Shown here: positions 28,824 to 36,500 of the stretch, piece by piece
How the letters are laid out: every line of letters begins with the position of its first letter
Position numbering within the stretch: position 1 is the first letter of the stretch
NCBI RefSeq assembly: GCF_009498275.1
Contig: NZ_CP045643.1
Location: forward strand, 5,642,001-5,706,000
DNA from: Streptomyces fagopyri
GTDB taxonomy: Bacteria > Actinomycetota > Actinomycetes > Streptomycetales > Streptomycetaceae
Length of the DNA stretch: 64,000 bases
Direction of reading: 5' to 3'
The notes under the pieces: generated by a model
Database searches by the model: none
What the model was told of the DNA's origin: nothing
The model's input: only the letters and a program-made list of their open reading frames with translations
Program-made: the position numbers and the translations under genes

Positions 28824-29645
28824 TTACTTGACCGCGCCCACGGCGATGCCGCGGGTCAGCGTCCGCTGGAAGACGAGGAAGAAGACGATCGCGGGGAGCA
28901 CGCCGAGGAGGGCCGCCGCGTTGGTCATGGTCGCGTCCATCAGGCGCTGTCCCTGGAGGACGCCGAGCGCCACCGACACCGTCTGGTTGTCGTTGGAGAT
29001 CAGCATCACCAGCGGCAGCAGGAACTCGTTCCAGGTCCAGATGAAGAAGAAGACCAGGAGGACGCCGATGGTGGGGCGGCTGACAGGGACCACGATCCGC
29101 CACAGCACCTGCCACTTGTTCGCCCCGTCGATCCGGGCCGCCTCGATGATCTCGCGCGGGAACTGCCCGAGGACGGAGGACAGGAGGTACGTGCCGAAGG
29201 CCGCCTGGACGACGGTGAACACGATGATCACACTGAGCCGGGTGTCGTAGAGGCCCGCCTGCTTGCACAGGTAGTAGACCGGGTAGACCAGCGCCTCCTG
29301 CGGCAGCATGTTCGCCAGCACGAAGAAGGCGAGGACCCAGGTGCGGCCCCTGACGCGGCCGATGCCGATCGCGTACGCGTTCAGGACGGACAGCACGGCG
29401 GCGCCGATCGCCACCGAGCCGGAGATCAGGATCGAGTTGACCAGCTTCTGGCCGTAGTCGACGCGCTGCCAGAAGTCCTTGAGTCCGTCGAGGTAGAAGC
29501 CGTGCGGCAGGCTGAGGGGGCCGTTCGACGAGTACTCGGCGGGGGACTTGACCGCGTTGATCGCGACGATGGCGAACGGCAGCACCATGAAGAGGGCCGC
29601 GACGACCAGGGCGACGAGGACGGGATAGCGGCGTACGGCGGTCAT
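28824..29645 (-). CDS. xyloside ABC transporter permease (MalG-like)
   Basis: 273-residue permease with six hydrophobic segments (first PVLVALVVAALFMVLPFAIVA) and EAA loop REIIEAARIDGANKWQ. ATG at 29645 overlaps the preceding permease stop as ATGA. It forms the membrane channel with the upstream permease; no ATPase gene is in the operon, so a shared MsiK-type ATPase is expected. Substrate inferred from the adjoining alpha-xylosidase. Confidence 0.92.
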   Translation of the reverse strand: MTAVRRYPVLVALVVAALFMVLPFAIVAINAVKSPAEYSSNGPLSLPHGFYLDGLKDFWQRVDYGQKLVNSILISGSVAIGAAVLSVLNAYAIGIGRVRGRTWVLAFFVLANMLPQEALVYPVYYLCKQAGLYDTRLSVIIVFTVVQAAFGTYLLSSVLGQFPREIIEAARIDGANKWQVLWRIVVPVSRPTIGVLLVFFFIWTWNEFLLPLVMLISNDNQTVSVALGVLQGQRLMDATMTNAAALLGVLPAIVFFLVFQRTLTRGIAVGAVK

Positions 29646-30610
29646 GCGCGGAGTCCTTCCTCGGCGTCCTCGGCGCGGGTCTGGAGCTTCAGGCCGACCA
29701 GCGCGAGTCCGAGGATGATCACGGTCAGCACGGTGGAGATCGCCGCGCCGTAGCCGACCTGGGTCTTCTCGAAGAACGTGGTGAAGGAGAAGTAGGACGG
29801 CACGTCGGTCGCGCCGCCGGGGCCGCCCTTGGTGAGGACGTACACCGCGCCGAACACCTTGAGCGCGGCGATCGTGCACCAGAGGAGGACGACGTAGATC
29901 TCCGGGCGGATCTGCGGCAGCGTGATGTGCCCGAAGCGGCGCCACCAGCCCGCGCCGTCCAGCTCTGCCGCCTCGTACAGCTGCGGGTCGACGCGTTGCA
30001 GCCCCGCCATGAAGACGACCAGGGGGAAGCCGAGCTGGACCCACACCATCACGCCCATGACGCTGTAGAGGGCGATGTCCGGGTCGCCGAGCCAGTCCTG
30101 CTGGAGGGAGCCGAGGCCCACCGCCCTAAGGAGCGCGTTCAGCGAGCCGTTGTCGGGGGCGAGGATCCAGCTCCAGACGATGCCGGCGACGGCGACGGGC
30201 AGGACCTGCGGGAGGTAGAAGCAGGCGCGCAGGACGGCGGCGATCCTGGTGCCGAAGTGCTTGCCGACGAAGTCGAAGAGGGCGGCGGCCAGCACGAGCC
30301 CGAGGACCGTCGGTACGGCGGCCATCGCGACGACCATGAACAGGCTGTGCCGGAAGGACGCCCAGAACTCCGAGTCGCCCATCAGCTCCCGGTAGTTGGC
30401 GAGCCCCGACCACTTCGGGGAGCCGACGCCCTGCCAGTCGGTGAAGCTCACACCGGTGTTCATCAGGAACGGGACGACGATGACCGTGAGGAAGGCGAGG
30501 GCGCCGGGGAGCAGGAAGAGGGCGTAGGAGGAGTGGGGGCGCCGCGGGTGGCCCGTACGGCTGTGATGCCGCCGGACCACCTCGCCGCCCCGTTCGGCGG
30601 TGGCCGTCAT
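29642..30610 (-). CDS. xyloside ABC transporter permease (MalF-like)
   Basis: 322-residue permease: cytoplasmic basic N-terminus, then hydrophobic segments from YALFLLPGALAFLTVIVVPF, and EAA loop QLYEAAELDGAGWWRR. Length is normal, without the large insertion of the other operon's MalF-type protein. ATG 30610 overlaps the binding-protein stop as ATGA, so the three transport genes are tightly coupled. Confidence 0.92.
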   Translation of the reverse strand: MTATAERGGEVVRRHHSRTGHPRRPHSSYALFLLPGALAFLTVIVVPFLMNTGVSFTDWQGVGSPKWSGLANYRELMGDSEFWASFRHSLFMVVAMAAVPTVLGLVLAAALFDFVGKHFGTRIAAVLRACFYLPQVLPVAVAGIVWSWILAPDNGSLNALLRAVGLGSLQQDWLGDPDIALYSVMGVMVWVQLGFPLVVFMAGLQRVDPQLYEAAELDGAGWWRRFGHITLPQIRPEIYVVLLWCTIAALKVFGAVYVLTKGGPGGATDVPSYFSFTTFFEKTQVGYGAAISTVLTVIILGLALVGLKLQTRAEDAEEGLRA

Positions 30611-31902
30611 GTCTTCGGCGCGCCCTTGTCGTACGCCGTCTGCAGCGCGCTCAGATAGGCGTCCGGCTTCTCGCTCCCCGTGATCAGCTTCTGGGTCTCG
30701 GAGACGAGGACGTCGTAGAAGCCGGCGACCGGCCAGTCCGGGTAGAAGGCCAGGCCGTCCCTGCCGGAGAGCGTGTTGAAGTCGGCGATCAGGGTCTTGG
30801 CCTTCGGGTCGGTGATGGCGGCGGTGTCGGCGCCCACCGGGACCCCGCCCTTGTTGCCGAGCAGGTTCTGGATCTTCCGCGACATGGTGATGTCGATGAA
30901 GTCGTAGGCGAGATCCTTGTTCCTCGCGCCCTTGGGGACGACCCAGAGGTTGCCGCCGGAGCCGAGGGTGAGGTCGCTGCCGGGCCACAGGAAGGTGCCC
31001 CAGTCGAACTTGTTCTCCGTCTGGAAGCGCCCGTACCACCAGCTGCCGCTGAACAGGATCGGGCTCTTGCCCTGGATGAACGAGACGCCCGCGTCCTCAG
31101 CCTTGAGCGAGGTGGACTTCTTGCTGATGTACCCCTTCTTCACCCAGTCGGCGAAGGTGGTGGCGGCGTACGTCCAGGCGGCGTCGTGGAAGTCCGTCTT
31201 CCCCTTGTACAGCTCGTACTTGTCGACCCACGAGCGGTCGGCCCTGGAGAGGGCGAGCTGGTACAGGTACTGCTGGGCCACGTATTCGGCGCCCGCGTCG
31301 GCCAGCGGAGTGATGCCCTTCGACACGAACGTGTCCATGGCGGCGGTGAGCTGGTCGAGGGTGGTGGGCTGCGCGATGCCGTACTTCTTGAAGAGGTCCT
31401 TGTTGTAGAACACCATCGTGTACTCGGCGTAGTTGGGCACCCCGTACCACTTGCCGGAGCCCATGACCCCGTTGGTGTCGTACTGGCTGGTGGTGCGCAC
31501 CCCCGCGCTGAGCTTCTTGTCCCAGCCGCGCTTGGTCGCCTCGGCGGTCAGATCGGTGAGGAGCCCCTGCTTGGAGAGCAGTCCGGCCGTCGCGTTGCCC
31601 TTGTTGTACTCCATGAGGTCGGGCGCGTCGTTCGAGTTCAGGACCATCGGCGCGGTCTTCTGGTTCTGCTCGAAGCCCTTCTCCTCGAACTTCACCTTGA
31701 CGCCGGGGTGGGTCTTCTCGAACTCCTTGATGGCCTCGTTCCAGGCCACGCCCATGGCACTGTCGGGCCCTTCGTAGTGCCACAGCTTCAGCGTCTTGCC
31801 GTCCGGCGAACCGCTGTCCGAGCTGCCGCAGGAGGCCAGCAGCAGGGCGCCCGTCAGGGTCACCGCCGCCGTCGCCACCACACGCCTTCGTGTCGTCGAC
31901 AT
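30607..31902 (-). CDS. xyloside-binding lipoprotein of ABC importer
   Basis: 431-residue family 1 solute-binding protein. Lipoprotein signal with lipobox LASC, Cys at residue 25, then GSSDSGSPDG linker and mature start LKLWHYEGPDSAMG. First gene of the operon; ATG 31902 has GGAGG upstream. It captures the sugar outside the cell for the two permeases. Expressed from the operator-controlled promoter at 31974-32024. Ligand inferred to be an alpha-xyloside such as isoprimeverose. Confidence 0.9.
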   Translation of the reverse strand: MSTTRRRVVATAAVTLTGALLLASCGSSDSGSPDGKTLKLWHYEGPDSAMGVAWNEAIKEFEKTHPGVKVKFEEKGFEQNQKTAPMVLNSNDAPDLMEYNKGNATAGLLSKQGLLTDLTAEATKRGWDKKLSAGVRTTSQYDTNGVMGSGKWYGVPNYAEYTMVFYNKDLFKKYGIAQPTTLDQLTAAMDTFVSKGITPLADAGAEYVAQQYLYQLALSRADRSWVDKYELYKGKTDFHDAAWTYAATTFADWVKKGYISKKSTSLKAEDAGVSFIQGKSPILFSGSWWYGRFQTENKFDWGTFLWPGSDLTLGSGGNLWVVPKGARNKDLAYDFIDITMSRKIQNLLGNKGGVPVGADTAAITDPKAKTLIADFNTLSGRDGLAFYPDWPVAGFYDVLVSETQKLITGSEKPDAYLSALQTAYDKGAPKT

Positions 31903-31951
31903 CCATTGCCTCCGGGGAGTCGGATGGGGAGGGAAGCCGTCGCTCGACGGC

Positions 31952-31991
31952 CGTCGAACGTTTCGACGCATCGCGTCGAAGCGCTTCGACG
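31952..31991 (-). promoter_or_regulatory. paired LacI-type operators of the xyloside operon
   Basis: Two related palindromes: CGTCGAACGTTTCGACG (31952-31968; 7-bp arms, CGT centre) and the perfect 18-mer CGTCGAAGCGCTTCGACG (31974-31991). Their centres are about 22.5 bases apart, roughly two helical turns. The second overlaps the predicted transcription start, so a bound LacI protein would block transcription. The operon's own LacI gene is the obvious binder. Confidence 0.82.
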
Positions 31992-31995
31992 GGGG

Positions 31996-32024
31996 AAGGT
32001 ATGTGGGGGTCCCGGGCGCGTCAA
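31996..32024 (-). promoter_or_regulatory. promoter of the xyloside operon
   Basis: On the minus strand TTGACG (32024-32019), exactly 17 bases, then TACCTT (32001-31996). The predicted start point falls about 31989, inside the perfect operator. The -35 overlaps the stop codon of the upstream MFS gene. Confidence 0.7.
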
Positions 32025-33442
32025 TGGGGTGCGTCGGAATTGGCGCAGGGGTTCGACCCGCCGGACGGCGCACTCCCTCGAAAAGACGGTGAAGTGCCTC
32101 GAAAACGACCTGATGTCAGAGTCGAGAGCGCGAACGCGGTCGCCGCCGCCGCGACCGGCACGACATACCCCGTCGACGAGGAGAAGCGCTCCACCACCCA
32201 CCCCCCGGCTGCCGAGCCGCAGGCGATCCCGCCGAGCAGACCCGTCACCGCCAGCGTCATGCCCTCGTTCAGGCGGCCCTCGGGTGTGCGCCGCTGGACG
32301 AGTGCCATGCCGGTGACCATGGTCGGCGCGGTGGCGGTCCCGGCGAGGAGCAACGCACCCGCCAGCACCGGGAGCGAGCCGGTGAGCGAGGCGGCGAGCA
32401 GCGGCAGGGACATCGTGACCGTCATGGCGGCGAGGCCGAGCCGGTGACGCCGTTCGGCGGGGCCCGCCGGTTTCAGGGCTCCGTACAGCAGTCCCGCCGC
32501 GCACGAGCCGGCGGCCTGGAGGGCGAGCACCGCGCCCGCGGCCGCCCGGTGCCCGTGGGCGTCCGCGAACGCGATCGTGACGACCTCCATCGAACCGAAC
32601 ACCGCGCCGGTGGCGAGGAAACCGAGCAGGAGCGGAGGCATTCCGGGGGCGAGGACGGGGGACTTGGACCGCGGGTGCCGCTGGGGCGGCGGTTCCGTGG
32701 AGCGCTGGGCGGCGAAGACCAGGACGCCGGTCATCAGCAAGGCCCCGGCCACCAGCGTTCCCGCCTCCGGGAAGAGGGCGGTGCACAGGAACGCCGCGCA
32801 CACCGGGCCGAGCATGAAACACAGCTCGTCCGCGGCCTGTTCGAAGGAGTTCGCGGTGTGCGCGGCATCGGGGTCGCCGCGGAAGAGGTGGGCCCAGCGG
32901 GCGCGGGACATGCCGCCCGTGTTGGGTGTGGTGGCGGTGGCGGCGTACGCGGCGAACAGGGTCCAGTCGGGCGCCCCGAAGCGCACGCACAGCAGCAGCG
33001 AGAGGCTTCCCAGCAGGGCGAAGGCCGTGGCGGGCACGGCGATCCGGGCCTGACCGTGGCGGTCGACGAGACGCGCGGTCCAGGGGGCGACCAGCGCGGT
33101 CGCCGCGAGGCCCGTCGCCGTCACGGCGCCGGCCAGCGCGTAGGAGCCGCGCGACCCGGCGATCATGATGACCGCGCTGACGCTGAACATGCCCATGGGC
33201 AGCCGTGCGAGCAGGTTCCCGAGAGTGAAGGCACGGGCACCGGGGACGGCGAAGAGCCGGTGGTAGGGGGTGCGGGGCGGGCGGGGGGTGCGGGTGGGTC
33301 GGGGTGCTTTCGGGGGGCGCGGGCGGAGGTCCGGGCCGGCGGGCGCCGGGATGTCGGTGGAGGTGGGGGTGGTGGCTGCGGTGGCGGTGGCGGTGGTGGT
33401 GGGTGGTGGCGTGCGTGTCTGCTCGGTGGGCTGTCGTGGCAT
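32021..33442 (-). CDS. MFS transporter
   Basis: 473-residue major facilitator protein with 12 hydrophobic segments from about residue 70 onward (LLARLPMGMFSVSAVIMI; VDRHGQAR is the loop-2/3 signature). The first 60 residues are Pro/Thr/Ala-rich low complexity (TPPPTTTATATAATTP), unusual for MFS; the core could start later. ATG 33442 has only a weak ribosome site. Divergent from a LysR gene, a common pairing in which the regulator controls the exporter. Substrate unknown. Confidence 0.82.
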   Translation of the reverse strand: MPRQPTEQTRTPPPTTTATATAATTPTSTDIPAPAGPDLRPRPPKAPRPTRTPRPPRTPYHRLFAVPGARAFTLGNLLARLPMGMFSVSAVIMIAGSRGSYALAGAVTATGLAATALVAPWTARLVDRHGQARIAVPATAFALLGSLSLLLCVRFGAPDWTLFAAYAATATTPNTGGMSRARWAHLFRGDPDAAHTANSFEQAADELCFMLGPVCAAFLCTALFPEAGTLVAGALLMTGVLVFAAQRSTEPPPQRHPRSKSPVLAPGMPPLLLGFLATGAVFGSMEVVTIAFADAHGHRAAAGAVLALQAAGSCAAGLLYGALKPAGPAERRHRLGLAAMTVTMSLPLLAASLTGSLPVLAGALLLAGTATAPTMVTGMALVQRRTPEGRLNEGMTLAVTGLLGGIACGSAAGGWVVERFSSSTGYVVPVAAAATAFALSTLTSGRFRGTSPSFRGSAPSGGSNPCANSDAPH

Positions 33443-33522
33443 GGGCCCACCGTCGCCGGGGACGGGGTGAACGGTCCAACACCTGTTCGGCGGCGATTGA
33501 CGCATCCGCGTTGTAAATTCGC

Positions 33523-34575
33523 GTGATGCCTGGTCAACGGCCTCCTGCCGCATCCCGCAGCGCGCCTCTCGGCCGCCGTCCCGCCCCTCTTTCCGTGCCC
33601 CGCCCCACCGCCCCTCCCGACCCCCGTCTCCTGCGCGCCTTCCTGGCCGTCGCCGAGGAGTCGCACTTCACTCGGGCCGCCGCCCGGCTGTACGTCGCTC
33701 AGCAGGCCCTGAGCCGCGACGTCCGGAGGCTGGAGCGGGAGCTCGGCGCGGAGCTGTTCGCGCGGACCACCCGGCGGGTGACGCTGACGGCCGACGGTGA
33801 GCGCCTGCTGCCGTACGCGCGGCGCGTGCTGGAGGCGAACGAGGCCCTGCTGTCCGCGTTCGCGGGCAACGGTCAGGACCGGCCGCTGCTGGTCGACGTC
33901 AACTCCCCCGGGCTCACCTGCGGACGCGTCCTCGACCGGGCCCGCGCGCTGGCCCCGGACTGCGAGTTGATGGCCCGCTTCGAGAGCGGGCTCACCGGCG
34001 CGGCCGAGGAGATCCTCGCCGGACGTCTGGACGCGTCGTTCGGACGGTTCGCGGGCCTCGCTCCCGCGGTCCGGGCCAGGCTCGCGCAGCAGCCCGTGCG
34101 GTACGAGCCGATGGCCGTCGTCCTGCCCGAGGATCATCCCCTCGCCGCCCTGGACGCGGTGCCGCTGGACGCGCTGGCGGGCGAGACCGTGTACGCCGGC
34201 GCGGGGAATCCCCGGACGCTGGAGTGGACCGACCTGGCGCGTCACCTCTTCGAGGGACGTGGGATCGCGCTGGCGCCCCCCGCGCCGGTGGCCCTCGGAA
34301 TCGAGGAGTTCCGGCGGATCATGACGAAGAAACGGAATCCCGTACTGGCCGTCGTGGACTTTCCGACGATGTCCGAAACCGTACGCAAACGTTTGATCGA
34401 ACCTATTCCCCTGTCTCCTGTGTCGCTGGTGTGGCGAAAGGGGCTGGAGCATCCCGGCATCGCTGCTCTACGACGTGCGGCGGCCGAACTCGCGGCAGAG
34501 GAAGGCTGGTTGCTACGCCCCGTGGACGGTTGGATTCCGGCCAATGACGCGGACATCATGGCGAGGCAGGATTGA
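33523..34575 (+). CDS. LysR-family transcriptional regulator
   Basis: About 350 residues. The HTH follows an unusual Pro-rich leader of about 30 residues: PRLLRAFLAVAEESHFTRAAARLYVAQQALSRDVRRLERELG, then the effector-binding domain. GTG 33523 and ATG 33526 are adjacent starts; TAAATT (33514-33519) lies six bases before ATG 33526, fitting a leaderless transcript; GTG 33595 (VPRPTAPPDPRLL) would give a normal-length LysR. Divergent from the MFS gene across 80 bases, which it probably controls. Confidence 0.85.
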   Translation: MMPGQRPPAASRSAPLGRRPAPLSVPRPTAPPDPRLLRAFLAVAEESHFTRAAARLYVAQQALSRDVRRLERELGAELFARTTRRVTLTADGERLLPYARRVLEANEALLSAFAGNGQDRPLLVDVNSPGLTCGRVLDRARALAPDCELMARFESGLTGAAEEILAGRLDASFGRFAGLAPAVRARLAQQPVRYEPMAVVLPEDHPLAALDAVPLDALAGETVYAGAGNPRTLEWTDLARHLFEGRGIALAPPAPVALGIEEFRRIMTKKRNPVLAVVDFPTMSETVRKRLIEPIPLSPVSLVWRKGLEHPGIAALRRAAAELAAEEGWLLRPVDGWIPANDADIMARQD

Positions 34576-34611
34576 CACATAACCACACTGGTCCCTTATG
34601 TGCGCTACATT
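34576..34611 (+). promoter_or_regulatory. inverted repeat and -10-like hexamer upstream of matA
   Basis: CACATAA (34576-34582) and TTATGTG (34596-34602) are perfect 7-bp arms with a 13-base spacer, locally AT-rich, immediately after the LysR stop. TACATT (34606-34611) fits a -10 for matA. It could be an operator or a weak LysR terminator. Confidence 0.45.
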
Positions 34612-34727
34612 CATCTTCCGGGTTCAGCGTGGTAAAGGGGGCGCTCGGAACGGGTGGGGGCCTGTTTCGAACGGCGAGCGAATAGCGCCCGGACTCGTGC
34701 GCGCACCCGAAATCCGTCCCTGGGGGG

Positions 34728-36500
34728 ATGTACGTGCACGTGGAGAAGTGGCGAAAAGAAGCCCAACCTGATCACTCGAACGGTGATCACGCGGACGGTC
34801 CGCGTCCTGATCCGTCGGAACGGCGACCAGCCGGCGACGTGGTGCCGGACGGCCCTGATGCCCCTTTTGTCTGGCCCGATGCGGCCGAGGCGACGTCGAC
34901 CTGGCCGCAGGCCGGAATCGGCTCCAGCGTCCCGCGCGCCGCAGAAGCGGAATCTGAGACCAAGGTCGAACACGATGCCGAAACAGCTCGTGGAGCTGCG
35001 GTGGAATGGGGTGCGCCAACGCCGCCGCGAATCGGGACGGAACCCCGATTCGGGACGGAACCCCGATTCGGGACGGAACCCGGGATCGGGACGGAACCCG
35101 GAATCGGGGTGGACCGCCGAATAGGTACGGACCGCAGATCCGGTCCGGACCGGAGAATCGGCGTGGGCCGCCCGAGTTGGGCGTTGCGTGCGATGTCCGA
35201 CGACCGCGCGGTGCATGAGGACCGTGCGATGTCCGAGGACAGCCCGGCATCGGCCGATCGTGCGGTGTCCGAGGACCGTCCGGTGTCGACGGACCGTCCG
35301 GTGTCGACGGACCGCCCGGTGTCGACGGACCGTCCGGTGTCGACGGACCGTCCGGCATCGGGGGACCGCCCGGTATCGGGGGACCGTCCGACATCGACGG
35401 ACCGCGCGATGCCGGTGGACAGCCCGATGCCGGCGGATCGACCTGCGGCGGTGGATCGTTCGGCGGTGGCGGATCAGTCCGCTCGGTCCGCGGCGACAGA
35501 TCGTCCGGCGTCGGTGAACCGGCCGGTATCGGCGGAGAGCCGGATGGGTTCGGATCGTCCGGTGCCGACGGAGAGCCCGGTGGGTCCGGACTCTCGCGGT
35601 GAGGCCGAAGGCCGGGCCGTGGCCGGATGGCCGGCGATGGCGGGCGGCCCGCTCGCGGCCGCGCGCCGGACCGGCCCGGACCGCCCGGCCGACGCGAGCC
35701 CGCGGAGCGCGGCCGGCGGCCCGCCCCGGAGCGGCCCCCGTGCCGCCTTCGCCTCCGTCCCCTGGGAGCGGCCCGAAGAGCCGGACCACACCCACGACCC
35801 CCACGAGGTGACCGTCCAACTCGACGGCACCGGACGACGGCTGGAGGACCGGCTCGTCGGGGAGACCGAGGGCGTCCCCGGCGCTCCCGACAGTTCGGAC
35901 GGTCCGGTCTTCGTCGACGAGTCGGGGCGCCGCAGCCGCAGATTCCGCCGGCTCGGCATCCTGGTCGGCATCGCCTGCGCCGTGTACGCCGTGGTCATCG
36001 TCGCCACGCTGCTGTCGGGCAGCTCCGACGCGCCCTGGCTGCCGGTGCCGGGCCAGGAGGACGACACGCCGGCCGGGCAGGTGCACACCTCACCGCTGCC
36101 CACCGACTCGGTGAAGCCCTCCGACGCGAGCGGCGCCGCACCCGGCGCGGGCGCGGCGGTCGGCGACGGCACCACGCCGGCCGCGGGCGTCGCCCCGAAG
36201 CCCGCCGCGTCGGGCAGCGCCGTGCCCTCGTCGGGCGTCTCCGCGCACCCCAAGCCCTCGGCGTCCACCACCACCAAGCCGGAGCCGAGCGCCGGCACCA
36301 CCAAGGCACCGGTCGTCGAACCGTCCCCGCCGGTGTCCGGCTCGCCCACCCCCACCGTCTCGGCGGACCCCTCCGCGGGCCCCTCACAGAGCCCGCTCGG
36401 CGGTGACAGCGGGACCGTCGCCGACGGCCCCCTCGCCCCGCGCCCCTTAGGCACCGCGCCCGGCAGCCCCGGCACCCCGTCCCCGGAGAACCTCGTCTGA
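34728..36500 (+). CDS. matA: MatA-like protein with hexapeptide repeats, partner of MatB
   Basis: 590 residues. A long hydrophilic, presumably cytoplasmic N-terminal part contains two blocks of hexapeptide repeats: RFGTEP-type at about 101-128 and DRPVST-type at about 178-228. One transmembrane helix near residues 405-430 (LGILVGIACAVYAVVIVATLL) is followed by a Pro/Ser/Thr-rich outer tail. No enzymatic motif seen. ATG 34728 touches the GGGGGG run; GTG 34734 would be better spaced. The stop overlaps matB as TGATG. In S. lividans/coelicolor MatA and MatB are required for poly-beta-1,6-GlcNAc and mycelial aggregation (from memory); the symbol rests on synteny and the MatB match. Confidence 0.75.
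   Translation: MYVHVEKWRKEAQPDHSNGDHADGPRPDPSERRPAGDVVPDGPDAPFVWPDAAEATSTWPQAGIGSSVPRAAEAESETKVEHDAETARGAAVEWGAPTPPRIGTEPRFGTEPRFGTEPGIGTEPGIGVDRRIGTDRRSGPDRRIGVGRPSWALRAMSDDRAVHEDRAMSEDSPASADRAVSEDRPVSTDRPVSTDRPVSTDRPVSTDRPASGDRPVSGDRPTSTDRAMPVDSPMPADRPAAVDRSAVADQSARSAATDRPASVNRPVSAESRMGSDRPVPTESPVGPDSRGEAEGRAVAGWPAMAGGPLAAARRTGPDRPADASPRSAAGGPPRSGPRAAFASVPWERPEEPDHTHDPHEVTVQLDGTGRRLEDRLVGETEGVPGAPDSSDGPVFVDESGRRSRRFRRLGILVGIACAVYAVVIVATLLSGSSDAPWLPVPGQEDDTPAGQVHTSPLPTDSVKPSDASGAAPGAGAAVGDGTTPAAGVAPKPAASGSAVPSSGVSAHPKPSASTTTKPEPSAGTTKAPVVEPSPPVSGSPTPTVSADPSAGPSQSPLGGDSGTVADGPLAPRPLGTAPGSPGTPSPENLV
35029..35111 (+). repeat. 18-base tandem repeats in matA (block A)
   Basis: About 4.5 units of an 18-base sequence (ATTCGGGACGGAACCCCG-like) encode (R/G)(F/I)GTEP hexapeptides. 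The unit is a multiple of three, so length change keeps frame. Confidence 0.9.
35262..35410 (+). repeat. 18-base tandem repeats in matA (block B)
   Basis: About eight units of GACCGTCCGGTGTCGACG-like sequence encode D-R-P-(V/A)-S-(T/G) hexapeptides; the first four to five are nearly identical and later ones diverge. The pattern suggests recent amplification by slippage. Confidence 0.9.
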
